DNA of 64,000 nt from Dryococelus australis. Taxonomy: Eukaryota > Arthropoda > Insecta > Phasmatodea > Phasmatidae. The stretch lies in assembly GCA_029891345.1 (NCBI GenBank), contig CM057009.1, positions 228,461,120 through 228,525,119 on the forward strand, read 5' to 3'. Numbering within the stretch: the first letter of the stretch is position 1; the number at the start of each line of letters is the position of its first letter. This document shows positions 34,910 through 46,394 of this stretch, piece after piece. The position numbers and the translations under genes were made by a program. Under the pieces are notes generated by a model. The model was given only the letters and a program-made list of their open reading frames with translations, was not told the origin of the DNA and did not search any database.

Positions 34910-36925
34910 TTACTAGAATCCGGGTTTCGTACTGTCTGTACGTAAATTAGGAACAAATGTTGCATATTAAAATTGGGCTGAAATGATGTTGCACCAAGAT
35001 TAAAATTATTTGTCTTATCCATAAACAGTCCCGGGGAAATATTCTATGAGTTGCGGTTCTGCACATGTATTGCATTGTAATTTTGTACAGCTGCAGAATT
35101 ATTCTGATTGTGTAACTACCTATTTTGTACAACCTGTACATAAGGAATCCATTAAATTTGCGGCAAAGATTGGCTAAATTAAGGTGTGCGAGGATCTATA
35201 GGCTTTTGTCCGGCAAAATAACCTTCTGGATTATGTACTGTGCTGACAAAACTATTATCATGCAGTGGCTGTACTCTCCTAACAGAATGCATATTTGCAT
35301 AATTCATCGCGGCCCTGTTGCTCCTCTGTATTCGTCCGCATTCTGCATACCTCCAGTTCCTTCTCTTCACTCTTCTTCCAATCTATTATTTGCTTGTCTT
35401 TCCGGCGATGGTGATACTCGCCCCTACCTCTGTTGTTGCGAGAGCTATTATTTCGATCTCTGTCAAAATATCCATTTTTAGTCTAGCCACCTCTATCACA
35501 ACGTTGTCGGTACGAACTTCAACTGCTGTAGAAATGAATTCCAGGTTGTCTACCTGCTTGCAACTTGAAGAAATTCACACGAAATTTCTTTCACCCTGTT
35601 GTTGTGATATTAGACGTGGGCATGGTGAAGTATTTGTGTTGTCACGTGTGTTAGGTGGAGGAAATAGAGCTTGTGTGTGGGTTTGCTTACATTCAGTAAC
35701 ATGAGCTGTATTTGTAGTGTGTGCTCGTCTCTCTAACTGATCTGTTGATAGGTTATTGGGAGCAGAGAAATGATTACTTCGACAAACTCTTTTACACCCA
35801 TAGCTGTGGTCAAGCGATGTGTGTGCTCATAGACATTACTGAAATGCTCATATATAGTTTTGTCCCTCCTTGGATCCCAGTATCTGTAAGCTAGTTATGA
35901 GCGTATATGTGATTCGATTTTGGCGCTCCAAAACTGTTGCAGATATAACTCTTGAAATTCGGAAAAATTGGAAATTTTTTATTTCGCTACTTTCCACCAA
36001 AAGCAAGCTATTGACTGGAGACTCAAGCTCATACAGCGGAGAATGTCAGAATCAGTGAGGGCAAAAATATTTTCGTATACCTCCATCTTTTTTTAAATTG
36101 GTTATGGGGTTTTCATTCTGTTTACCTGAGTATCTATGTATCTCCTCTGACCAGTGTTTTGAGAGGTGGTGTAACAACACTGCAGTAGTGTGTGTAGTTG
36201 ACACAAGCTGCTGTTGGTTAAAATTAGGAATGATGGTTGGAATTTGTAGTTTGGGTATTGTCTGTGATACATTGTGTGACATGGAGGCCGGTTTGCTTGT
36301 TTCATTTCACTGGGCGTTTTGCTCAGTGCTGTCTCGCTCGAACGAGGCCGTCAACCACTTTATCTGTTTTTCATGCGCCTGACTAGACAACATTATTCGG
36401 TCGTCAAAATGTCGACTGAATTGCTCCAACTCTGATTGCAACCAATTGTCAACTGTTTTAAGATGTTCAGATTGTTCACTGGTATTTATGGCTATTGGTA
36501 TAGTCACTACTTTTTTAATCCGTTCCTCCAGTGTAATACACTGTGTTGTCAGCTCAGCCTTAGTGTCTTCCACTAGCTTGCAGGTTTATGTCACCTCTCA
36601 TGTTATACTGTACAAAGTTTCCACCATGTGTTGCAACCTGTTATTGTTTTACTCATGCAAATTGTCCAACTGTTTACTAAAACTTTCCGTTAAACTCTGA
36701 TTTTGTAGTGTCATTTAATATTTTAGCTGTGCCAGGCGGGACTCCAATGTATCCTGAATTCCACCAATTTTTTGCCTTAAGTTGTCGAAAAATTTTTCGT
36801 GAATCGGCCTTCAATATTTCAAATACAGCAAACACAAGTTGTCGGCAAAGTGTCGGCAAATTGTCGGCACGTACCTGTACTGTTGGCAACTGTCGTTTAA
36901 ATGCCACCAGATAGCCATCTGACAA
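34910..36925 (-). pseudogene. Element A copy 2 Gag region
   Basis: Surviving minus-strand frames in order. 36677-36925 has LKADSRKIFRQLKAKN. 36307-36573 (88 codons) is rich in charged heptads, with LEERIKKV and SELEQFSRHFDDRI, a likely coiled coil. 36052-36282 has the Gln/Asn/His-rich segment shared with copy 1. A stretch near 35340-35470 has RNNSSRNNRGRG, an Arg/Gly/Asn-rich patch that may bind nucleic acid in place of a CCHC knuckle. Frames are separated by stops and frameshifts. Antisense frames at 35125-35704 and 36098-36382 are shadows. Confidence 0.6.
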
Positions 36926-38620
36926 CGGCTTGATATCTTTTTTGGGAGAGATTGCAAGGTGTTACGTTAAAGGTAAAGCCCCACACATTATTAAGGATAA
37001 CAGATGTATTAAACCGAAAATATATCTGCATGAAATCGCAGAGCAAACATGTTACCAGCATCTTAAAAATGTTTCTGGGCAGATTTCCACACACCATCTT
37101 TACTTTACGGTAAGCTTTCCATCATTTTATTTATTCTGGCCCAGGAATGTATACGAGAAAAGGCTCTTTATCACAATTAAGAAATAAATATTATGACTTT
37201 GTGCCAACAAAAATTTGGAATGTGTTTTGTGTAGGCATGATGTTAGCTGGCTGTTAAAGTCATGTCTTATTTGAAACAGAATACTTGCCATTAGAAAAAA
37301 GACTAGGGCCCACTGTATTTTTTAGGATAACAGATGGATATCACCTAAATTATGCCAGTTTCATATCTCACAGCCAACCAGTCGCCAATTGCTGAAATAA
37401 TATTCTGGACCGATACTGATAGTGTATCTTTGTATTCGCGGTAAACTGACCTTTCATCTTATTATTTCCGGCCCAGTAAAGTTTTCGAGATAAAGACTAT
37501 TTTTATTACATTAAATATTATGTCTTTTTGCAGACGAACTTTTGGAAATTGTGTTTTCAATATACAAGATGTTAGCTAGCTGTTATTGTCATTATGTTTA
37601 TTTTTGAGAAAGGATGTTTGACATTAGATAAAAGATAATGGCCCACTGTGTTGTTTAGGATAAGAGATGGATATCACCTAAATTATGTAGGTGTGATATC
37701 TCGCAGTCAACCTGTCGCGAATTGCTCAAATAATATTCTGGGCCGATTCCGATTGAGTATCTTTGTATTTTCGGTAAGCTGGCATTCTTCTTATTTATTC
37801 CGGCCCAGTAACGTTTTCGAGACAAGACTGTTTGTATCGCATTATATATAAAAATATGATGTCTTTTTGCGACAAACTTTTGGAAATTGTGTTTAGAATA
37901 CGCAAGATGTTAGCTAGCTGTTATTGTCATTATGTTTATTTTGAGAGAAAAAATGTTTGCCAGTAGCGAAAAGACAATATCTCACTGTATTATTCAGGAT
38001 AAAAGATGGATGTACCGTAAATTTTTATCGGCGTGATATCTGACAGCCAACCTGTCGGCAATAACTCAAATAGTATTCTGCCACGATTACGATTAAGCAT
38101 TTTTGTCTTTTCGGTAGGCTGGCCATCTTTTTTTAAATTCATGACTAGTAACGATTTCGATAAAAGGCTCTTTATCACAATAAATATATAAATATAATGT
38201 ATTTTTGCCGATAAAATTTGGAAGGTGGTTTAAATAGGAAAGATGTTCGCTAGCTGTAAACTGCATGTCTTTTTTAAGAACGAATATTTGCCGTTTGAAA
38301 AAAAGACAATTGCCCACTGTATTATTTAGGATAATGGACAGATATCACCTAAATTATGTCCCAGTGATATCTCACATTCAAAATGTTGCAAATTACTCAT
38401 ATAATATTCTGGGCCGATTCCCATACGGCATCTTTGCCTTTCGGTAAGTTGACCAAAATCTTATTTATTCTGACTTAGTAACATTTTTTCGAGGCAAGGC
38501 TCTTTATTACAATGTCTTTTGCCGATAAACTGTTGGAAAGTTTTTTGAATATGTAAGATGTTAGCTAGCTGTTAATGGCATGAAGTTTGTTAGAGACCTT
38601 GCAATAAATGTTAGTATGAT
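36910..38620. repeat. 330-bp tandem array in element A copy 2
   Basis: About five units of the family at 2770-4800. GATGTTAGCTAGCTGT or variants recur near 37239, 37568, 37907, 38242 and 38558. Several units give a plus-strand frame with DGYHLNYV (for example 37648-37851; 38265-38447 has DRYHLNYV), but these run to stops inside the unit and are not conserved end to end, so I do not call a protein. Confidence 0.85.
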
Positions 38621-39065
38621 ATTTTATGATTACATAATAGGTGTCACATGGTAACCCATGGCGTATGTTTACTTTGAATTTATTTACATTTCTACAACCA
38701 TCCAACATATATTAAAAACTAACCAAAATTATTTTGTTTGCAAGCCTCTAAAAAGCAATTTTTTAATTTGTTGTAGTGTAATGAAATTTATATTTTCCTT
38801 TATAATAATTTTTGTAATGATATATTTTTAATTACTGGAGAGTATCGGCAACTTACCCTGTGGAGTATATATTAGCTAGCTGGGCTGTCAACTCAAGGGT
38901 CTCAGGTTTGTATCAGACAATCAGCAAGCAAAATGTTTTCATATCATATAAAATGTTCAGAAGTAAATGAAATAATATATGTTAATAAGAAATATCAATT
39001 ACTAAATTTTTAAATAGAAAAGTTAAGGGTTTTTCCGTGGTTATACTGCTTATTTCTCGAAATCA

Positions 39066-39316
39066 TGCTGCTGCAGGCCCGTCATCGTAACTACATCCAG
39101 CCGTTGCAGGCCTCGCATGGTAACGATATACAGCTTATGCAGGCCCCGTATCGTAACGACGTCGAGACCTCGCAGGGCTGGCATCGTAGCGACATCCAGT
39201 GGCAGGCCTAGCATCGTATCGACACCAACAGTCGCAGGCCCGGAATCGTGGTGTCATCGAGCCATCGCAGACTCAGCATCTAAACGACATCCAGCCGTCG
39301 CAGGCCCAATATTGTA
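39066..39316. repeat. 36-bp minisatellite in element A copy 2
   Basis: About seven degenerate units built on GCAGGCC...ATCGTAACGACATCCAGCCG. A shorter and more decayed version lies at 5264-5420 in copy 1. Confidence 0.8.
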
Positions 39317-39319
39317 TGT

Positions 39320-40015
39320 TAACCGCCTGTCCTTATTTGAATCGGTCCGATTCCAGAATATGACATCGCATTAGTATTGGCTGGCCGGAGTCTGTCAGGT
39401 AACTTTTGCCGAACCGATTCTGACCTATACGTTTCGTGTATGTTGGGCTGGAATATATTATGTATATTTCTGGTTGCAGGACAGTGAATTTTTGACACTG
39501 TTGGCAAACAGTCAGCCGCAGGTTCATGTTTATATCGGTCCGATTCCGGAATATGATACAAGGCCAGTATCGGCTGGGCAGAGATTGTTGGCTAGCTTCT
39601 ATTGTCCCGATTCTGGCCTTTTCTTTTCGTGTATGTTGGGCCGGTATACATTTTGAAGCTTGCTGGTAGCAGTACAGTGTATTTTTGACACTTTCGGCAA
39701 ACAGTCAGCCGCCAGTACATATTGTCATCGTGCTGATTCTGGAATATGACATCTGGCCAGTATCGACTTGCCGGAGTTTGTCGGCTAACTTTTACCAGCC
39801 CTATTCTGGCCCGTACGTTTAGTGTATGTTGGGCTGGAATACAAAATGATCTTGCTGGTAGTATTATAGTGTATTTTTGATACTGTCGGCAAACAGTCAG
39901 CCGCCAATCCATATATCCATCGGCCCGATTCCGAAATACGACATCGGGCCCGTATCTGCTTTCTGGAGTTTGTAGGCTAGCTTTTACCAACCCGATTCTG
40001 GCCCATATTTTTCGT
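39320..40015. repeat. 193-bp tandem array in element A copy 2
   Basis: Between three and four units. The block CCGATTCC or its variant begins at 39347, 39540, 39733 and 39925, a spacing of 192-193 bp. Each unit has GGCTGG(C)CGGAGTTTGTCGG, TGTATGTTGGGCTGGAATA and GGCAAACAGTCAGCCGC. Copy 1 retains only about one unit. Confidence 0.9.
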
Positions 40016-40019
40016 GTTT

Positions 40020-40260
40020 GCTGGAAAATTGTTTTGTGAGTCAGCCTTCATTTGCTGTGTGTCATCTTTGAGTTGCTGTGAGTTAGATTTGAGTAGTTCA
40101 AAATTGTTTTGTGAGTCGGCCTTCAATTGCTGTGTGTAAACTTTGAGTTGCCGTGAGTCAGATTTTAGTAGTTAAAAATTGTTTTGTGAGTCGGCCTTCA
40201 ATTGCTGTGAGTCAGTTTTGATTTGCAGTGTATCAGCTTTGAGTTATGTAAAGCCTGTAT
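40020..40260 (-). repeat. 75-bp tandem array, likely Gag coiled-coil repeats
   Basis: AAATTGTTTTGTGAG recurs at 40026, 40101 and 40176, an exact 75-bp (25-codon) period. The minus strand reads as repeated QQLKADSQNN-like heptads (Leu, Lys, Asp, Ser, Gln rich), similar to the LKADSRKIF segment in Gag near 36800. Position is upstream of the other arrays, so the Gag N-terminal part and its downstream part are now separated by the satellite arrays. Confidence 0.75.
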
Positions 40261-40631
40261 TTAAGCATTGCATGATCTCGATCAGTTCATGTGTTTGTAT
40301 GGTTGTTACAATGGGCGTCTGTGGTGTTAGTGCTGCATTTTAAGGGTTATTGTGTGGTGATTGTGTGATATCATCTGGTTTTACATTATGTTCTGTAATT
40401 TCCTCATTTACAATCTCATTATAATGTCCGTTCTTTACCAGGTCTACCGAAGTCGCATCTAACAAACCCTGTTCAGGCTATTTAATACACTCAGTATTCG
40501 TCTGATTGCTAGAGTCCATGTAGGCACTCCATATGTGTCGCTAGCATTTGTATCAATGTTAAACTACTATTTTTATCGTTTGCCCACACATTGGCTCGCC
40601 ACTATCGGGATTTTTTACTGTGTGCTGCACC

Positions 40632-40648
40632 GCTGTTGGGCGCTACTA
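40632..40648 (-). promoter_or_regulatory. Possible primer-binding site of element A
   Basis: The minus strand reads TAGCGCCCAACAGC, resembling the TGGCGCCCAACG type of tRNA-Lys-primed binding site. If so, the 5' LTR of element A would lie just above 40650. I could not define its borders, because no second LTR is in the window to align against. Confidence 0.3.
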
Positions 40649-40759
40649 TCGTAATTTTGACTTGCGTCAATAATATGCAGGGAAATATCTCTGGAATACC
40701 TGTATGTCAATAACATAATACCCTTACACTCCTGTGGTGCACCTGTAGTTGCTGGATCT

Positions 40760-42240
40760 CTGGAATTTGCATACACAACTCTGGCACTCATAGGTTACTG
40801 AATAATTATTTACAGAATGAAAGACTCAATTTAAATTATACCTTTTAATTGAAGGAAAATCTGTATAATACAAAAATTAAAATTAAATAAAACAATAATA
40901 GCGAAAAATATTTTATTCAAACAAAAAAAAAGTGAAACATGTAGGTTCAGTCAAATTAATTGAATTAAATTATATTCTGCAAGTAGGTTAGAAAAATAAG
41001 AAACCTACCACCATTCGAACAAAACATGATTTACAGAGACCAATAAAATAAAATTGAAATTGTAAAATAAAATATACTTAAATGCTGCTGACTGCAATTT
41101 AAATAAAAGTTAAGTGCAATTAATCTGTTCTAAGATTAATGCATTTCTATTAAGTACCTTCTTTTCTTTTTCCTGTATGCCATGAACTCCATTTAGAAAA
41201 GAAGTGCAAAATTTCAGGTTAATTTCCTTCATATTAATTACTCTGTAATTACTTTAGAAAAAACAATTAATATTCTCTAGTAAAAAAATTAAAAAATATT
41301 CACCACAAACAGTAATTTACTATTGAATAATACTTAGTCAATGTAAATTATAATGCTGTCACTAGCTCAGTAGGATCAAGCTGGATCTCTGTTCTAAAAA
41401 GCAATTTAACAATTTAAATCTACAACAAAATCTTTAAGTGGAGTGACATCCTTAATCCAAGTACTCTGGATCATCTGAATACAGTTAAAAATGATAACTG
41501 GCTCATGTCCATTGACCATAAAACTGACGGTGTTACCGTACCTAATATTCGCCGCACTAGCCTCCATAATGGCGTCCTGACGTGATGCGTCCTCGGTGGT
41601 AACGACCACTAATAAGTTAAGCTAAATGTGCTCAACTGTAGCCCTATTCTTTTCTTGTTTAAGTCGGCTCTGTCATATACTTACTTCTGGGGACTAATTA
41701 AGCTGAATAACGTATGTCGTTGCCAGCTATTTTGCTTGTTAAAATCCTGGCGATAAAAATGCCGTCCAGACCCCGTAAGATCCTTCCCTATAAGCCTCCT
41801 TCTTCTGGCTTATTTTTAAACTAATCTCACAATGGAGCACAGCTATTTCCGGTCAAAATCACGTAACTAAATAAAATATTAAATGCGCTTTGAACTTGCA
41901 AAAGAAAGAAAATCATTTGTTTAAATAATAAAATTACTGAAATCTGAGGCATGAAAACTCATACATAGTAAGTAAATAACTTATTCAGGTTGTTACAAGT
42001 TACTCAAAATAACATATAGGGCTTACCCATGCCATGGATTATCGTTAATAAAATAAAAAGGATGGTGATTTCTAAATAATGATAAGTGACAAAAATTAAA
42101 AAATAAATATGAAAAGCACAGGAGAGTTAAAATCAATAATAATTCAAAATCATATGCAATATATGGTATCATAATGTCCAAAATGACGTGTATGCTTATT
42201 TACATATCAGTTTCTTCAGACATACATATGAGTGTGAATT
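40760..42240. other. AT-rich stretch, no gene; may include element A 5' LTR
   Basis: No supported coding region. A 67-codon minus frame at 41406-41609 resembles nothing I recognise. The stretch is AT-rich with A runs. If the primer-binding site at 40632-40648 is real, part of this stretch is LTR. Confidence 0.4.
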
Positions 42241-43240
42241 AAATACTACAAAGTTAGATGGGGTGAAATGGTAATCAATATGGTTGTATGTTATGATTGA
42301 TAAGTAAGTTTGAACAATGGTGGTTGAAATTGTCTGCATTATTGATAGTATTGCTGAGGTATGCTTGGGTTAGAGCGAATGCTATGGTTTGGGATGTATG
42401 TTAAGGTTGGTATGGCTATCTGCTGTAGTGGTTCATTGATATATTCATATGTTACCATATATTGGTATACTCGGTTGTATGGCTTTCTACATTGCATGGC
42501 TGAGGTAAGTAATGTCACGGTGAATGTTATATATCTGTTTTAGTACTCAGAACCATTAGGTTATCAATATGGTTGTTAAGTATGCTGGATGTATGTTACC
42601 TAGTAGGTGTCGTAAGAGCAGCTGTTAGTATGGACAGCTGGAATAATTAACTGGTTTGTTGGTTGATAGAGTGATTTATATTAATGTCTGGTATGCTGGA
42701 GTGTTGTCACCTAGTATGTTTTGGTTGGTGGGGTTAAAGGATGACGTAAGAGTGGTAAGAAAGGAGTAGTTGTTATGTTGCATATAAAATGTGATATGTG
42801 TGTCATGTCTTAGAATGCTGGAGCTATGGTTGATATAGTACTCTGTACTCCTGGTCAGCAGGGTTACTGATATTTTGTTTCATATGTCTGAGGTGTGGTG
42901 GTCAGAATTTTATTGGTATTGATGTTGAGTTATCCAGTATCTGTTTGTTTAGATAGATGGAACGAGGGATCTACACAGTCATTTTTGAGTAATTTAGAAT
43001 TATTTAGAGACATTTGTAATAATTCAGTCATTTAGGAGTCATTAGGAGTAATTTGGAGTCATTTTGGATTCATGTAGTCATTTCGTAGTCATTCAAAGTC
43101 GTTTAGGAGTCAGCACCACACTTAGCACTGCAGGCACTGCACTTAGCCCTGAAGTCACCTCACTTAGGGTCAAGGGGCGGTTTGGACTATAAAATATACT
43201 TGGCACACTTGTGTTATCATGGATTGTATGTTAGGTGATA
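42240..43240 (+). repeat. Relative of the inverted-repeat arm
   Basis: 42256-42600 is similar to 32130-32320 of the right arm in the same orientation (shared AGTATTGCTGAGG/TATGAATGAGG context, ATATCTGTTTT(A/G)GTA and a GTTGTTAAGTA-like motif). 42883-42905 matches 29940-29965, and 43110-43160 contains pieces of the 21-bp minisatellite of the left arm. So a third, truncated member of the family lies here. AGTCATTTAGGAGTCATT-type short repeats occupy 43000-43110. Confidence 0.6.
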
Positions 43241-45790
43241 TGTTTTCCAGAATATCTGTCTTGTGATTATTAGTGTATGTCGAATGGCGTGGACATTATT
43301 TATGCGCTTAATGCTAAGGCATACTTGATTTAAAAGTGTTTGGTAAGGGTGGGTATTGTATTTTGACTGGTGTCATCCGGATGGTATGAGAAGAATTTGA
43401 TTGTTTCACTGGTATTAGCTATATGTTTTCTTTGTATGGTCTGTGTGGACGAATAGTCGAGGTATGCTAGAGTTATAGTGGGTGGTATGGTTGGCAGGTA
43501 TACGCCGTGTTGGTTGGTAGCACAAGTAGAATGTGTGTTAAGTTATAGGCTGGCATCAGATGTATATTTGCTCGTGTTATGATGGATATTGTGCTTTGTG
43601 TATTGGGTTGTGCAGTTGAATTTAATTTTTTCTTTGGTTATAGGAGATGGGGTGTTGGGTGGTCTGGTATGACTTGAGTTATATAATGGATGGTATGAGA
43701 GGTCAGTATATACATTGACTGGTTTCGACCAGTAGGGAATGAAGCATGAGCGGTAAGTCAATTTCTTTGGTAAAGTTAGTGTGAATTACAAAGCTTCTGC
43801 ATGCAAACAAAATTTTAAAATTTACGTAATTTAAATCTAAATAACAAACAAAAAAATATGAAAAATATGTTTGGTATGAAAAAAAATTATATGTAAGTTA
43901 ACATATATACATATATATATACAATATTACACTTAAAAATAAAAATGTATTTCTGGGTAAGTCTGGCACTAGTTGGTAGAGCAGATGGCATGCACGAATT
44001 ACAGTGGGTGGAACAATGAATGTTAAGGAGCTTGCTTGCGAGTATATAAGCAGTCGGGTTAATTTGATAGAGCGGTTTGACAGTGGCTGCCGTTAAACTT
44101 TGTCGACAAGAATATATGGCCAAGGGCTCTGGTTGGATGCTTGCTAGCATACACTGTCTTGAGGTGCGTATAAGATTATGTTCACTACATGAAAAGTGAG
44201 CTTGCTTGTGTAAAGATACCACATGAATTGTGTGGAAAACTTAATGTTTCTCTTTTTATTTTTGTAGTCTCAAGTATGTAAAAATATATATGATATAAAT
44301 AAAAATGTATTAATTTCCTGCCAGAACAGTTGGTTTCATGTTTAACGAAGGACTGCGATTAGTATAATAATGTAGACAAATATTAATATCTTCGTATTAA
44401 TATAATTTATTCAATTCTTACCATCAAATGTAATATTTTATTTCTTATTTTGATCCGGTATCGTAGGGTAACCAATCCTTTAAATACATATCTTGTTAAA
44501 AAAAAGAAAAACATTACTTTAAGCTATTTACTATTATGTTTGTATAGGTACTAAACAGATATCATTAAAAGATAGCAAAATATTATTTAGATAATTATAA
44601 TTATGGTAAACTATATCTTAAACATAGGTTCCTGGTGCCAGAAATGTTACTTGCAAAATAAAAATTTCGCGAGACTGTCTGCCCCCTGATATTCACCTGT
44701 GACTATAAATATTTGCTTTCTTACAGCCCGACTTTCGACATAATATTTAAAACGAATATATAAAAAAATATGTGGGCTTAGATAAATATGATTTAGAAAG
44801 TTACGAAATTATTAAAAAAAAAAAAAAGTAAATTTCTTGCCTGTAAATAAACAAAAACTACTTGAAGATATTAGTATTCATAAATTATGTATACACTGAC
44901 TGAAAAGAAGTATAAAAAATATGTTTAATACATTAATTAAATTTTACCAGGTAATGTAGCTGCTAGGTTTGGAACTTACAGACAAGTGTTAATTAAACGC
45001 TTCGCAGTGAGCTTTTGGCGGTCCAGGCTAGCATGCCTGCTTTCTGATCCATATGCCTTGCGTTCTGGTCCACATGCTTTGCGTTCAAATCCCTTCCGTG
45101 CATGAGAATTTTTCCTTTTTTTTTAATGTTACCAGGTGTCAATAGAAAGAATGAAATTTACATAATATACTGTTTTTATCCGAATTCCACATTACAGATG
45201 CATTTAAAAAAAATTTTACTGTAAATTTCAAATATAATTTTTCGGCATTTTTCAAATTAAAAATTAATGAAATAGATGTAATACTACTTATTTATAAATT
45301 CATTGATTTCTAGATGTCTGATTAATAAGGTCGGCCAGAAGCATGTGTGATCACTTAAGATCCCGCGCACTTGACTTGGAGTTAAGTTACACTGTGCCCC
45401 TCTTCCCCTTGTGGTGCCTACCTACGTCACTGCATGCGCATGTCACAGCTTGTATGTCTGGCTCGCGGACCTCTAGATACGTGCGTGCATGAGTGCATAT
45501 TTATAAGGTTAGGCGACTTTATTTTTGTACAAAAGTAAAAACCAATTGAATAAAATTAAATAATAAGAAAAAAAATAGATTTCCAAAAAAATTAAGTGTT
45601 TAAATTCGAATATGTTTTACAAAATCCTGCTGGAATGTATTTTACGACGATTTTTATGCCTTCTCCTGTATGGAAAAATTACATCATTAAATTCGTAAAT
45701 AAATATACACACCAAATATTCGTGCACTCCAGCAGGCGATGAAGGAACTATGTAGACGGTGGTGTCGAACAAGTGAGAGTTATCATTAGA
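43241..45790. other. Unassigned AT-rich DNA
   Basis: No gene recognised. A tRNA-like start (CACTAGTTGGTAGAGCAGA, about 43964-43985) lacks a box B and I do not call it. Near 45045-45095 a 20-bp motif (GTCCACATGCTTTGCGTTC) is repeated. The minus frames at 43543-43761 and 43887-44222 have no recognised features. Confidence 0.5.
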
Positions 45791-45799
45791 GCAAATGTG

Positions 45800-46080
45800 A
45801 CTAATCGAATGAACGTGAGAGACTAGAGAGTAAGGAAAGAGAGATAAGAGAGTAAGTAAATAGCGAGAGAAGGGGGAGAGAGAAAGAGATAGGAAAGAGA
45901 GAGAGAAATGCAAGACAGGATGAAAGAGGGGGAACGAAAGAACAACAATAAATGGTAGGACTCTGAGAAAACCTATGGAATGACAGAGAGACAAGAGAGA
46001 AAGAGATGGCATGTGAGAGAAAAGAGGTATGGAGAGAGAGAAAACAAGGAATGATAGAGTATGAAAAATCGAGACAGAAA
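45800..46080. repeat. Purine-rich (GA) tract
   Basis: About 280 bp of nearly uninterrupted A/G with GAGAGA and GAAAGAGA runs on the plus strand. It yields long antisense Ser/Leu/Phe frames (45617-46133), which are compositional artefacts. Similar tracts lie at 14885-15030 and 33660-33780 in the inverted arms. Confidence 0.85.
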
Positions 46081-46321
46081 TGTCGTAGGACATCACGATC
46101 GTATGCGCCTTGAAAAGATGAGTCCGGTGACATACATCACTTAATACTTATAACTTTAATTATTTTAAATTATGACAATGTATTTAAATAAAATTTTTTT
46201 ATAGATATATATATATATATATACATATAACACTTAATACTTATGCCTGTGAGTATTTTTAATTATAATAATATATTTGAAATTTTTAAATTTATTATGA
46301 AAATTATTATTTTTGTCATCT

Positions 46322-46393
46322 CCTCATTATGTGGCTGAGTTTCGGGTATCTCAGCCACATTGAGGAGGTATGTCAGCCACAGCGAGGCTGACA
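46322..46393. repeat. Two adjacent stem-loops
   Basis: First stem: 46322-46339 pairs with 46350-46365 (TGTGGCTGAG with CTCAGCCACA, plus CCTCA with TGAGG across a small bulge), loop 10 bases. Second stem: TGTCAGCC (46371-46378) with GGCTGACA (46386-46393). Both share the CAGCC core, so they look like one motif duplicated. Confidence 0.8.
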
Positions 46394-46394
46394 T

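Larger units (their letters stand above)
34005..40760 (-). mobile_element. Gypsy-type element A, copy 2 (leader, Gag, protease)
   Basis: The upstream two thirds of copy 2, minus strand: a possible 5' leader start near 40650, a 75-bp coiled-coil-coding array (40020-40260), 193-bp units (39320-40015), 36-bp units (39066-39316), a 330-bp array (36910-38620), Gag (34910-36925), a 95-bp array (34326-34905) and the protease (34013-34248). It continues at 14562 after the inverted-repeat element. Same order and orientation as copy 1. Confidence 0.75.

Noticed and set aside
35125..35704. Plus-strand genes of 118 and 128 codons
   Set aside because: Antisense shadows of the decayed Gag of element A, which reads on the minus strand.
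43964..44060. tRNA gene starting with TAGTTGGTAGAGCA
   Set aside because: Only box A is convincing; no box B, anticodon stem or acceptor stem could be built.
45617..46133. Two long minus-strand frames (159 and 110 codons)
   Set aside because: They read through a purine-rich tract and consist of Ser/Leu/Phe runs; compositional artefact.
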